Assembly (NCBI GenBank): GCA_021108435.1
Contig: JAIOQY010000073.1
Coordinates: 1-45,017 of the forward strand
Direction of reading: 5' to 3'
Source of the DNA: Candidatus Aegiribacteria sp.
GTDB taxonomy: Bacteria > Fermentibacterota > Fermentibacteria > Fermentibacterales > JCC-6
Length of the DNA: 45,017 nucleotides
The notes under the pieces were generated by a model. That model searched no databases. It worked only from the letters and a program-made list of their open reading frames with translations, and was not told the origin of the DNA. Shown here piece by piece: positions 1-7,932 of this stretch. Numbering within the stretch: the first letter of the stretch is position 1; the number at the start of each line of letters is the position of its first letter. A program made the position numbers and the translations under genes.

Positions 1-486
1 CTTTCCCGCCTGTCTCGCTCCGAGATGCGGTACGACACTGTGGATATGAGCGCATGCGCCATTGAAATTACCGAAGACCTTCGGCAAACAGATCCCAATA
101 GAAAGGTAGAATTCGTTATTTCACCGAATATCTCCGCACACGGAGACGCAACGCTGCTAAAAATCGCGCTGATTAATCTTCTGTCCAACGCGTGGAAATT
201 CACAGGCAATCACGAGCATGCCAGGATCGAAGTCGGTGTTGAGAGTATTAAAAACGATAAAGTCTACTTCGTTCGAGACGATGGAGCTGGTTTCAATATG
301 AAATATGTTGAAAAATTGTTTGGTGTTTTTCAACGCCTGCACGGTACAACAGAATTTTCAGGCAACGGAATCGGGCTTGCTACCGTACAACGGATAATAC
401 ACCGGCACGGGGGACAAATATGGGCCGAAAGTGAAGTGGAGAAGGGGGCAATCTTCTATTTCACCTTACCGAAACAGAATTCTTGA
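1..486 (+). CDS. Sensor histidine kinase, C-terminal part (5' truncated by window edge)
   Basis: This is the dimerisation-helix end and the HATPase catalytic domain of a sensor histidine kinase. The frame is open from base 1. It begins with a stretch reading LSRLSRSEMRYDTVDMSA, typical of the helix after the phospho-acceptor His in bacteriophytochrome/PAS-type kinases. The N box (NLLSNAWKFTG), the G1 box (RDDGAGF), an F box (LFGVFQRLH) and the G2 box (GNGIGLATV) follow in order, and it ends in the usual FTLP strand. The His itself and the sensor domains lie upstream of the window. An internal ATG at 25 is not the real start. No response regulator follows, so the partner is unknown. The ATP-binding function is secure; the signal sensed cannot be told. 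Confidence 0.93.
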   Translation, partial: LSRLSRSEMRYDTVDMSACAIEITEDLRQTDPNRKVEFVISPNISAHGDATLLKIALINLLSNAWKFTGNHEHARIEVGVESIKNDKVYFVRDDGAGFNMKYVEKLFGVFQRLHGTTEFSGNGIGLATVQRIIHRHGGQIWAESEVEKGAIFYFTLPKQNS

Positions 487-686
487 AATCGATGCGGAAA
501 CAAGTCGTTGGACACAGACACTATCTCAACTTCAATTGTCAAACAAATTGGCATCTGTCGCCAGTTCAGTTATCAACAGTACAGGTCAACTCAGCCGTTG
601 TGCCGTGAAAATAAAGGCAATTGTTTATATGCTTCAAATTCGAGAATACTCATAAATATTATGTGAAGAATAGAAGGTCAATAAAA

Positions 687-1184
687 ATGATTCAAATAGT
701 GAAACTTGAAGATCCGTTAATTAAAAAAACCGATAAACTTGTATCAAAAGTATTTCCATTCAGAAGTTTATCAGAACGCTTAACATTCTGGGCATTTAAA
801 AATCAGAATAATGGATTAGTGAAAATATTAATTAAATTGTTCGGTGTTTCATCTCTATCAAATTTCTGGGTTGCTATAGATGAAGATAACAATGTTGTTG
901 GAACAACTGGAATTTATACATACATAAAGGATGAAAATGAAGCAATCTGGTTGGCATGGTTCTGTGTTGATCCCGAGCAAAGAGGGAAAGGTATTGGGAA
1001 AAAATTGATCGAGTATTCAATCAATATGGCAAGAGAATACAAGAAAAAGTATTTTCGACTTTATACTTCAAGTGATCCTAATGAAGCTGCTGCCCAAAAC
1101 CTATATGATAAATATGGCTTTAAAGTGATAAAAAGGGGAAAGAAATTATTTTACACGAGAATATATAGAGAGCTTGAATTATGA
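687..1184 (+). CDS. GNAT family N-acetyltransferase
   Basis: A 165-residue acetyltransferase of the GNAT fold. The acetyl-CoA loop is QRGKGIGKKLIEYS, preceded by a beta-4 strand reading WLAWFCVDP. The C-terminal part has the usual NLYDKYGFKVI motif. I start it at the ATG at 687 because AGAAGG lies about 7 bases upstream; the same frame is open further upstream (an ATG at 621) but that extension looks non-coding. The gene is clearly AT-rich and lysine-rich compared with the genes beyond 4 kb, which hints at recent acquisition. The substrate cannot be predicted. It stands alone, with about 120 bases of non-coding DNA on its 3' side. Confidence 0.88.
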   Translation: MIQIVKLEDPLIKKTDKLVSKVFPFRSLSERLTFWAFKNQNNGLVKILIKLFGVSSLSNFWVAIDEDNNVVGTTGIYTYIKDENEAIWLAWFCVDPEQRGKGIGKKLIEYSINMAREYKKKYFRLYTSSDPNEAAAQNLYDKYGFKVIKRGKKLFYTRIYRELEL

Positions 1185-1308
1185 AAATCCTGTCTTACGC
1201 ACAACAGTAGATAAATGACTTCGCTTATGCAATGAGATCAGCAAATGTGTTTGATCAAGTCGAAATATCAAAGATGAACTTGAAATTAACCCTCAAGGAA
1301 GAGATCAA

Positions 1309-1686
1309 ATGAATGCAAAAGAAGTTGTAACAGCATTCTGGAAAACAATTGAGAGCAATGATTTTTACATGGCAAGTGAATGGCTCTCTGAAAATTTCGA
1401 ATGCTACTGGCCTCAATCATCAGAATTGATCATCGGCAGAATGAATTTCGCTTTGATAAATACTAACTATCCTGCAAACGGCACCTGGAAATATCACATT
1501 AATTCAATTGTTTGTGAGGGTAATCACGTGGTTAGTGATGTTAGTGTTACAGATGGTACAGTCAGCGCCAGAGCGATAACATTCCATACTGTAGAGAATG
1601 ACTTAATCACCAAGCAAACAGAATTCTGGCCGGAAAACTATGAAGCTCCAGAGTGGCGGAGACAGTGGGTCAGGATCGTTAAGTGA
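1309..1686 (+). CDS. NTF2-like / SnoaL-like small protein
   Basis: A 125-residue protein with the plan of the NTF2-like (SnoaL, ketosteroid isomerase-like) cone fold. It has an N-terminal helix (VVTAFWKTIESNDF), then WLSENFECYWPQSSE, which resembles the usual 'ddv.w..p' strand, and a C-terminal curved sheet ending in TEFWPENYEAPEWRR. A strong ribosome site (AAGGAAGAG) precedes the ATG. Relatives include small enzymes and binding proteins of unknown substrate, so no reaction is assigned. It sits in a row of unrelated small genes on the same strand, each with its own ribosome site and a gap of about 100 bases, so it is probably not part of a tight operon. Confidence 0.75.
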   Translation: MNAKEVVTAFWKTIESNDFYMASEWLSENFECYWPQSSELIIGRMNFALINTNYPANGTWKYHINSIVCEGNHVVSDVSVTDGTVSARAITFHTVENDLITKQTEFWPENYEAPEWRRQWVRIVK

Positions 1687-1788
1687 TTTCCATAATCAAG
1701 CCATTGACAATCGTATTCAGTCGAATAAACAAAAACAGCTCAATGCATCGTCTCGGTTCCCGCTGCGTAGAATCAGGTGCGTAAAAAC

Positions 1789-2304
1789 ATGACTGACGAA
1801 CTTACAATACGAGAAATGGCATATAAAGATCCTCCGACTATTGCGAAGGCGTTCCGTGCACAGGGGTGGAATAAAACGCAGGGTCAATATGAGAAATACC
1901 ATTCGCAACAAATGGAAGGTAGTCGTACTGTTCTTATCGCTGAGATGAATGGAGAATTCGCTGGCTACCTCACCATAGTCTGGGAATCAGATTATCGCCC
2001 TTTTCGTGATGCGGGTATTCCCGAAATCGTAGATTTTAATGTCCTGATGGCTCAACAGCAGAAAGGTTTCGGGACTGCCCTTATGGACAGAGCAGAAGCC
2101 TTGATAGCGGAGAGATCGAAGATCGCAGGTATTTGTGTGGGCCTGGACGCGGATTTTGGAGCGGCCCAGGTTATGTACGCCAGGCGAGGCTATATACCCG
2201 ATGGCCGCGGAATACAGTATGATGGAAAGCAGCTTAAGTTCGGGGATAAAACAATTGTGGATTACAGCCTTTGCATGTGTTTCATGAAGCAGCTCAAGGA
2301 ATAG
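1789..2304 (+). CDS. GNAT family N-acetyltransferase
   Basis: A second GNAT acetyltransferase, about 171 residues. The acetyl-CoA site is seen as VLMAQQQKGFGTALMDRAE (Q-x-x-G-x-G/A form), and the C-terminal MYARRGYIPDGRG matches the 'Y.r.GF' segment. I chose the ATG at 1789; a GTG four codons upstream is possible, since TCAGGTG is the only purine-rich site nearby. The strand VLIAEMNGEFAGYLTIVWES resembles the aminoglycoside N6'-acetyltransferase-like GNAT branch, but nothing shows an antibiotic substrate. It is not closely related to the other two acetyltransferases in this block. Confidence 0.85.
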   Translation: MTDELTIREMAYKDPPTIAKAFRAQGWNKTQGQYEKYHSQQMEGSRTVLIAEMNGEFAGYLTIVWESDYRPFRDAGIPEIVDFNVLMAQQQKGFGTALMDRAEALIAERSKIAGICVGLDADFGAAQVMYARRGYIPDGRGIQYDGKQLKFGDKTIVDYSLCMCFMKQLKE

Positions 2305-2357
2305 ACGGACACTCAGGCAAGCAGTTCCTGGCCAGGTGATAAAGAATAAAATGAGAG

Positions 2358-3128
2358 ATGAAACCGATGATCAACTTCGATCAATATTACCATAAATACC
2401 TTGGCGTTGATACGGAACGCATGAAAGCAGGAAATCGAGTCTTTCCATGCGAGAGAAGAGCAGAATCATTTGCTTTCTTCTATGTACACCATCTGATTTC
2501 AACAGTTATTGATGGGAATGTGATATTCTCTGTTTCTCCGGAGTTTGCTCCTGCCTTTGAGATTCAACGTACAGCACTTTCAGACAACCTTGTTAATGAG
2601 GAATTACTGAAAATGATCGATGATACTTTCTTTGATTTCCTTCCGGTCCTGCTTTACAGCACCAGACTTATGATACGAATGACACTGGATAAGGGAGAAT
2701 TGGTCAAACAAAAAAAGAAGATCCAGGTTAATGTTCTCTCAGAATCAGACAAGGCCAGGTTCATTTCTCGCTGGATTGTTAGAGGAAAGAAATCTATTGA
2801 ATATTTGTGGGACGCAAGAGCAGAAACTATTCGTGCCGGCAGATACTTCACTGCTTTTGAGAAAGATGAAATCGCTTCTTCAGCATACATATCAGATATT
2901 GATTACCAGGGAGCAAATATTACGGTAGGAACAGGTTTAAAATTCAGGAAAAAAGGATATGGAAAAGCTGTTGTCAGCCATGCGACTGAATGGTGCTTCA
3001 CGCATGGATATCGACCAATATACCTTGTAGATATTAACAACAAACCATCGATTAAACTGGCTGAGAGCCTGGGTTTCAGGGAGATGTCTCGGGAAGTTAT
3101 CGTATCGTCGTACAATGAAATCCATTAA
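2358..3128 (+). CDS. GNAT acetyltransferase with N-terminal extension
   Basis: A 256-residue protein with two parts. Residues 1 to about 130 form a domain I do not recognise by motif (it includes FFYVHHLISTVIDGNV). Residues from about 150 on form a GNAT domain, with the acetyl-CoA loop FRKKGYGKAVVSHATEWC and the C-terminal KLAESLGFREMSREVIV. This layout matches the longer two-domain GNAT enzymes in which the first half resembles a degenerate acetyltransferase fold. The start is uncertain: ATG at 2358 or the ATG three codons later at 2367, both behind GAGAG. The substrate is unknown. Confidence 0.83.
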   Translation: MKPMINFDQYYHKYLGVDTERMKAGNRVFPCERRAESFAFFYVHHLISTVIDGNVIFSVSPEFAPAFEIQRTALSDNLVNEELLKMIDDTFFDFLPVLLYSTRLMIRMTLDKGELVKQKKKIQVNVLSESDKARFISRWIVRGKKSIEYLWDARAETIRAGRYFTAFEKDEIASSAYISDIDYQGANITVGTGLKFRKKGYGKAVVSHATEWCFTHGYRPIYLVDINNKPSIKLAESLGFREMSREVIVSSYNEIH

Positions 3129-3194
3129 TAATAATCGATTGCCAGAACGTCAAAAACGCTGCTTCGAAACATTTATATATCCACATGCTTAAGC

Positions 3195-3220
3195 CTGATG
3201 CAAAAAAAAAGGAGCATCAG
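3195..3220 (+). promoter_or_regulatory. Hairpin that carries the ribosome-binding site in its loop
   Basis: Perfect 7-base arms CTGATGC (3195-3201) and GCATCAG (3214-3220) enclose a 12-base loop of nine A followed by GGA, so most of the Shine-Dalgarno sequence (AAAGGAG) is in the loop. The ATG of the next gene starts two bases after the stem. In mRNA this would present or hide the ribosome site depending on folding. The structure is seen directly; a regulatory role is inference. Confidence 0.4.
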
Positions 3221-3222
3221 AT

Positions 3223-4079
3223 ATGTGGTTAAAAGTTATTGTGATTGCGATTATCGTTCTGGTTTTCGTGATTACGGCAGCAATCCTCTACGGCGCGAAC
3301 CGGTGGCAGTCGAACACGAAAGAACTGTATTCGAAGATGGAGGCAGCACGCTTACCGATCAGCCCTGAATCGTATTATTCACACGAATGGGATGGGCTGC
3401 CCGTTCCTGTTCAGCGGTATTTCCGCGCTGTTCTAAAAGAGGGGCAGCCATTGATTGCGGCGGTCAACCTTGAACACACTGGAACATTCAACATGAGTGA
3501 AACAGGAGAACAATGGAAGCCGTTCAAGTCGACTCAGCGCGTCATTACGCAGTGCCCGGGTTTTGTCTGGGATGCACGCATCTGTATGGTGCCGTTGCTT
3601 AACGTTTTTATCCATGATGCCTACATCGCTGGTGAGGGTGTTCTGACTGCGAAGCTGTTCGGTTTCCTGACAGTGATGGAGCAACCAGGTATTCCGGAAC
3701 TGGCACAGGGAGAGCTGATGCGTTTTTTCGCTGAAGCGGTATGGTATCCCACAGCACTTCTTCCGGGTCAGGGTGTGATTTGGGAGGCAATTGATGACGC
3801 ACACGCCAGTGCTACTCTTACCGACGGTATAACTACAGTAAACTGGTGTTTCAGTTTGATGCTCAGGGATTAATCAGTTCAGTTTATTCCCATGGCCGAT
3901 ACCGTGAAGCGGACGGAATGCAGATAATAACCCCATGGCAGGGTCGTTTCTGGAACTACGAATTACACGACGATATGCTTATACCATTTGAGGGCGAAGT
4001 GGAATGGCTGCTGCCGGAAGGACCAAAACCTTACTGGCGCGGCCATATTCAGCAAATCGAATACGAATATACGGATTAA
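3223..4079 (+). pseudogene. DUF6544-type membrane-anchored protein, broken by a frameshift
   Basis: The first part (3223-3873) has an N-terminal membrane segment (VIVIAIIVLVFVITAAILYG), then a soluble domain with LPVPVQRYFRAVLKEGQP, TFNMSETGEQWKPF and FFAEAVWYPTALLP. These match, from memory, a family of uncharacterised proteins called DUF6544 (or DUF6920). The reading frame runs off at about 3843 into a stop at 3873, while the family's C-terminal half (FQFDAQGLISSV, ITPWQGRFWNYE, EGEVEWLLPEGPKPYWRGHI) continues in the frame one base back and ends at 4079. One missing base near 3844 (AAC TGG where AAC CTG GTG would be expected) explains it. There is no slippery heptamer, so I read it as a mutation or a sequencing error, not programmed frameshifting. 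Function unknown. Confidence 0.82.
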
Positions 4080-4112
4080 CCGCCTGATACAGGTACAACA
4101 GCCGCTATGGAA

Positions 4113-4340
4113 TTATTTGTCTTCAATCTCATCCAGAGCTTCGCTCAGTGAATCCCGAACCTGCTCCATCAATTCAGGCGTCAATGTAATACCCTTGCGA
4201 GTGGGCTTCCAGTCGCCCTTGTCATCCATATAGTAAATCCTGGCGCCAATGTACTGATTTCCTTTGAATTCAGACAGTTCTATTCGTACCAGATCCGTAC
4301 CCTTCTCGATATCCCTGATAGTTTTTTCCAATGGTTTCAT
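4113..4340 (-). CDS. PC4/Sub1-like single-stranded DNA-binding protein (YdbC type)
   Basis: A 75-residue protein with the PC4 transcriptional co-activator fold: LVRIELSEFKGNQYIGARIYY, then DKGDWKPTRKGITLTPELMEQV, which is the beta-sheet plus C-terminal helix signature of bacterial PC4-like proteins. Family members bind single-stranded DNA as dimers and are linked to transcription or repair. I start it at the ATG at 4340, with GGAGAGG directly upstream (unusually close). A TTG at 4379 in the same frame would add 13 residues but has no ribosome site. It faces the frameshifted gene convergently, 33 bases away, and lies downstream of nrdJ on the other side of the nrdJ stop, so it is transcribed from the same strand as nrdJ but upstream reading order makes it the later gene. 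Confidence 0.82.
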   Translation of the reverse strand: MKPLEKTIRDIEKGTDLVRIELSEFKGNQYIGARIYYMDDKGDWKPTRKGITLTPELMEQVRDSLSEALDEIEDK

Positions 4341-4454
4341 CCTCTCCAAATGCTGACTCTGGTTACTCACGAAAGGCAAGTCTAATAAAAAAGAGCTTTG
4401 AAATGCAAGATCAAATAATTGCAGTGTGATAATTGGGGAGGTTCAGAGTACTGA

Positions 4455-6905
4455 TCAACCGCACTCAGAGTAGCCACAATTCAAAGCGCAGGAAACACAT
4501 CCTGATTCATACTTGAGCGGTCCTCCGCACATTGGACAGGCTCCTGCAAGGTTTTCGACTACTTCATCATCTAGTTCAGATCTGATATTCTCAGATTCTC
4601 CTCCCGTGTTCTCCACAGGTTCAAGAGATTGAATTGTACTTATTGTCTGCTCCTGAATTGAATCAGGATTTCCTTCAAGATACCATTCGATAGTCTGACC
4701 AATTGCATCAGCGCAAGAGAGTATTCTGTTTCCACCCTGCCAGACAATCCGGTGACAGCTGATCCCTGTCAGTTCTTTGACAATTGCTTCAGGTTTGATA
4801 TTTGACCGCAGTGCAAGCGAAACAAGTCTGCTGATAGCTTCCGACTGACTCGCTGCGCATCCTCCGGCCTTGCCCATCTGAGAGAATATCTCTACAGGTC
4901 CGTCCGAGTCCATATTGATGGTTACGTAAAGGTTACCACAACCGGTCCGGATTCTCCTTGTGATACCGGATGTGACATCTCCCCTGTCTCTTGGACCAAT
5001 CGGAATTGCAGGGAGCGGAACATCAAGCATCTGTTCTTCGGTTTCAGAACTATTCAGATTGAGAACCTGCTTATCTCTGCTCTTGTCACGGTATACAGTA
5101 ACACCCTTGCAACCAAGCCGTCTGGATAATTTGAATACTTCCGCTACATCCTCGCGAGTAGCATCCTCAGGCAAATTAACTGTTTTTGAAACAGCATTAT
5201 CAGTGTACTTCTGGAAAGCAGCCTGCATTCGGACATGGTAAGCAGGAGAAATATCATGAGATGTACTGAATACTCTCTGGACATCAATCGGAATTTCTTT
5301 TATTCCCTGACATGAACCTTTTTCAGTCACCAGGCTCATGATCTTCTCGGAGGCAAATCCTCTCTCCTCGGCTACTCTTGAAAATTCGGGAACAACTTCA
5401 TACAGTTCATCATTCTCATCAAGAAGATTACGCCTGGTGAATGACAGTGCAAATACCGGCTCAATGCCTCCCGAACATCCAGCAAGAATACTTATGGAAC
5501 CAGTAGGAGCTATTGTTGTTACAGTAGCATTTCGGAGCGGGGTCTGATGCTTTTCATCGTATACACTGCCCTTGAAATTCGGAAAAGGCCCCCGATCCTC
5601 TGCTAGATCAATACTAGCTTTTCTGCCTTTCTCTGCAATAAAACTCATCAGATCCTCAGCGAATAGAAGAGCTTCTTCTGAATCGTAAGGTATCCCCAGC
5701 TTAAACAGAAGATCAGCAAAGCCCATTACTCCAAGTCCGATTTTTCTATTTCCGGCAACCATTTCCGCTATCTCCGGCAGAGGATATTTATTCACTTCAA
5801 TAACATCATCAAGAAACCTTACTGCATTCAAAACTGTTTTCTCAAGTCTGGTCCAGTTCATTGCCCAGGCTCCATCATTTCTTTGTTCCGCCATGACAGA
5901 GACGTTAACTGAACCCAGATTGCAGGCTTCGAATGGAAGAAGAGGCTGCTCACCACATGGATTCGTTGCTTCAATATCGGCAATATGAGGTGTAGGATTC
6001 GCATCATTCATTCTATCGATAAAGATGATTCCGGGTTCTCCGGAATTCCATGCTGAATCTACAATTGCATTGAAAATCTCCGTGGCATCTCTGGTTCCGG
6101 CAGTCTTACCTTCTCTGGGATTTATGATATCGTAAGTTGCTTGTCTTTCAACAGCATTCATGAATTTATCAGTAGCAGCTACCGAAAGATTGAAATTGTT
6201 CAGTTTTTTCATGTCTCGCTTAATGTTGATAAATTCATCAATATCAGGATGATCTACCCGCAAAACAGCCATATTAGCACCTCGGCGGACACCGCCCTGT
6301 TTCACCGTTTCAGTTGCCTGATCAAAAACGGTCATAAAGGATAATGGACCACTTGAAACACCTTTTGTAGACATCACAGTATCGTGTGCTGGGCGTACTT
6401 TTGAGAATGAGAAACCTGTTCCTCCACCGCTCTTGTGTATCAGAGCAGTGTTCTTAACCGCGGTGAAGATACTCTCCATGCTGTCCTCTACAGGAAGTAC
6501 AAAACAGGCGGACAGCTGACCTAGAGTCGTGCCAGCGTTCATGAGTGTAGGAGAATTGGGAAGAAATTCCTTTCTTGCCATCATGTTATAAAATGATATT
6601 GCCCTCTGTTCGACATCATCATTGAACTTCTCTTCAGCTGTGGCAACAGTGGAAGCAACCCTCCACAGCATCTCTCCTGGCTCTTCCAGTATCTCTCCGG
6701 TTGCTGATCTGTTAAGGTAACGTTTTCTAAGAACCAGAATTGCATTATCGGTAAATTCAGGCTGAATTAAATCACTGGGATGAGATGCGGTTTTTCGTTC
6801 AGCAGATGCCTCTTCAGTATCAGTTCCTGCCCCTGAGAAAAGATCCTGCTGAAGACGTAACTCGTCCAACGACACCCTCCTGCCCCAAGCGGGGCTTTCA
6901 ATCAC
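4455..6905 (-). CDS. nrdJ: Adenosylcobalamin-dependent ribonucleoside-diphosphate reductase (class II)
   Basis: An 816-residue class II ribonucleotide reductase that makes deoxyribonucleotides with adenosylcobalamin as radical source, without needing oxygen. It has PNSPTLMNAG and QLSACFVLPVEDS near residue 120-142 (redox Cys134), then the radical site NPCGEQPLLPFEACNLGS with Cys317, Glu319 and Cys328, and later APTGSISILAGCSGG. The C-terminus is a Cys-rich tail (CPMCGG, CVSCALNCGYSECG) of the zinc-ribbon kind found in this class, thought to shuttle electrons. There is no full N-terminal ATP-cone. The start is a GTG at 6905; an in-frame stop lies five codons upstream and no good ribosome site is seen. 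No NrdR box or cobalamin riboswitch is visible upstream. Confidence 0.96.
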   Translation of the reverse strand: MIESPAWGRRVSLDELRLQQDLFSGAGTDTEEASAERKTASHPSDLIQPEFTDNAILVLRKRYLNRSATGEILEEPGEMLWRVASTVATAEEKFNDDVEQRAISFYNMMARKEFLPNSPTLMNAGTTLGQLSACFVLPVEDSMESIFTAVKNTALIHKSGGGTGFSFSKVRPAHDTVMSTKGVSSGPLSFMTVFDQATETVKQGGVRRGANMAVLRVDHPDIDEFINIKRDMKKLNNFNLSVAATDKFMNAVERQATYDIINPREGKTAGTRDATEIFNAIVDSAWNSGEPGIIFIDRMNDANPTPHIADIEATNPCGEQPLLPFEACNLGSVNVSVMAEQRNDGAWAMNWTRLEKTVLNAVRFLDDVIEVNKYPLPEIAEMVAGNRKIGLGVMGFADLLFKLGIPYDSEEALLFAEDLMSFIAEKGRKASIDLAEDRGPFPNFKGSVYDEKHQTPLRNATVTTIAPTGSISILAGCSGGIEPVFALSFTRRNLLDENDELYEVVPEFSRVAEERGFASEKIMSLVTEKGSCQGIKEIPIDVQRVFSTSHDISPAYHVRMQAAFQKYTDNAVSKTVNLPEDATREDVAEVFKLSRRLGCKGVTVYRDKSRDKQVLNLNSSETEEQMLDVPLPAIPIGPRDRGDVTSGITRRIRTGCGNLYVTINMDSDGPVEIFSQMGKAGGCAASQSEAISRLVSLALRSNIKPEAIVKELTGISCHRIVWQGGNRILSCADAIGQTIEWYLEGNPDSIQEQTISTIQSLEPVENTGGESENIRSELDDEVVENLAGACPMCGGPLKYESGCVSCALNCGYSECG

Positions 6906-6984
6906 AGATATTACGAATCATCTTGTGATAATCATCATTTATAGACCAAATCGAAGTTCTCAATAAAATGAGGACTTAATTTCC

Positions 6985-7005
6985 CGTCAAAGGATTGCTT
7001 TGACG
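6985..7005. promoter_or_regulatory. Perfect 8-bp inverted repeat upstream of nrdJ
   Basis: CGTCAAAG (6985-6992) and CTTTGACG (6998-7005) flank five bases. The repeat lies about 80 bases upstream of the nrdJ start and is not followed by a T-run on either strand. A protein-binding site in the nrdJ / sigma-factor divergent gap is more likely than a terminator. It does not match the NrdR box consensus. Confidence 0.4.
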
Positions 7006-7050
7006 TCAAATGTAGACTATCAATATTTTGTGCTTTTGGCAAGGGGGCAC

Positions 7051-7074
7051 CACAACCGGTTGTGTATGTACATA
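7051..7074. promoter_or_regulatory. Two abutting perfect palindromes (operator candidate)
   Basis: CACAACCGGTTGTG (7051-7064) is a perfect 14-bp palindrome and is immediately followed by TATGTACATA (7065-7074), a perfect 10-bp palindrome. They sit between the divergent nrdJ and ECF sigma genes, just upstream of the likely sigma-gene promoter. Two dimer-binding sites side by side is the simplest reading. No regulator can be named from the sequence. Confidence 0.5.
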
Positions 7075-7079
7075 ACCTC

Positions 7080-7109
7080 TTGCCATATCTCTGGATCCTT
7101 CGCTAGTAT
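7080..7109 (+). promoter_or_regulatory. Possible sigma-70-type promoter of the ECF sigma operon
   Basis: TTGCCA (7080-7085) and TAGTAT (7104-7109) are separated by 18 bases and lie 36-65 bases upstream of the sigma-factor ATG. The match is moderate. The paired palindromes end five bases upstream of the -35 element, a position suited to an activator or to a roadblock repressor. Confidence 0.4.
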
Positions 7110-7144
7110 AGAGCAAACGGATTGCAGGATAATTCTGGAGTAAT

Positions 7145-7702
7145 ATGAAAAGTGATCAAAAGCAGATATTCGAACAGGAAATACTCACTCATCTTGACAG
7201 ACTATACGGGTACGCGATGCATCTATGCAGGAACAGTGACGATGCCTCAGACCTCGTACAGGATACATATCTCAGTGCTCTGAGATATGAGAAGCAATAC
7301 TCCATCGGAACAAATGCGGGTGCTTGGTTGTTTACAATTATGAGAAATACGTTTTTAAACAAGATGAGATCAAAGAACAGAAGACCTGTTGGATTAGCCG
7401 GTGAATGGATTGAAGAGCTGTCTCGAAAAGATATTTCTGAACTTAGAAAACTCGGACCGGATCCGAGCGTGCAAATGCTTGATGATCTTTTAAAAGAGGA
7501 TATCAGAGAAGCAATTGACAGTTTACCAAAAGAGTTCAGGGATGCGGTTGTACTGTGTGATGTTCAGGGGTTTTCATACTCGGAGATTGCTTCAATTCTT
7601 GATATTCCAATTGGTACTGTGAGATCCAGAATTCACAGGGGTAGAAGCATTCTGCGGCATTTACTTGCGGAGTGGAAGAATATTGCGAAGGAGGGAAGAT
7701 AA
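7145..7702 (+). CDS. ECF-type RNA polymerase sigma factor
   Basis: A 185-residue sigma-70 family factor of the extracytoplasmic function type. Region 2 is seen as LYGYAMHLCRNSDDASDLVQ followed by DTYLSALR and GAWLFTIMRNTFLNK. Region 4 has FRDAVVLCDVQGFSYSEIAS and IPIGTVRSRIHRGRSILR, the helix-turn-helix that reads the -35 element. A clear ribosome site (CTGGAG) lies four bases before the ATG. The next gene starts two bases after its stop and encodes a zinc anti-sigma, so this is a normal sigma/anti-sigma pair. The cue and the regulon cannot be told; the downstream exported proteins are possible targets. Confidence 0.95.
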   Translation: MKSDQKQIFEQEILTHLDRLYGYAMHLCRNSDDASDLVQDTYLSALRYEKQYSIGTNAGAWLFTIMRNTFLNKMRSKNRRPVGLAGEWIEELSRKDISELRKLGPDPSVQMLDDLLKEDIREAIDSLPKEFRDAVVLCDVQGFSYSEIASILDIPIGTVRSRIHRGRSILRHLLAEWKNIAKEGR

Positions 7703-7703
7703 T

Positions 7704-7925
7704 ATGACTTGTGAGGATGCTCACTCTCATATGCATGACTACATTTCCGGTGAATTAGCTCCGGAATACCATGAACCCCTGATGAATCATCTGGAGGAAT
7801 GTGGCTCCTGCCGCGCACTGTTCAACCAAACTCAACTTCTTCAAACTGCTGTAAGGAATTTAATGCAATATGAAACTCCTCCCGAGCTTCAAACAGCTGT
7901 TTCCCGGATTCTTCTGGATATCTGA
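7704..7925 (+). CDS. Soluble zinc-binding anti-sigma factor (ZAS / zf-HC2)
   Basis: A 73-residue protein starting at the ATG two bases after the sigma stop, with GGAGGGAAG as its ribosome site (inside the end of the sigma gene). It has CEDAHSHMHDYISGEL and then the zinc motif HLEECGSCRALF (H-x3-C-x2-C), the ZAS signature. The C-terminal helices hold no membrane segment, so this is a cytoplasmic anti-sigma of the RsrA/ChrR-like size class and not a membrane-bound one. Known soluble ZAS factors often respond to oxidants or metals through the zinc site; that role here is inference. It is co-transcribed with the sigma factor. Confidence 0.9.
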   Translation: MTCEDAHSHMHDYISGELAPEYHEPLMNHLEECGSCRALFNQTQLLQTAVRNLMQYETPPELQTAVSRILLDI

Positions 7926-7932
7926 TCATTAG

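Noticed and set aside
3838-3850. Programmed -1 frameshifting in the DUF6544-type gene
   Set aside because: No X-XXY-YYZ slippery heptamer or downstream stem; a one-base loss is the simpler reading.
621-4079. Integron cassette array
   Set aside because: The gene content fits, but I find no attC-like sites (paired RYYYAAC and GTTRRRY cores) between the genes and no integrase.
6906-7144. Cobalamin riboswitch or NrdR boxes controlling nrdJ
   Set aside because: Neither the B12-box core nor the NrdR consensus is present; only unassigned inverted repeats.
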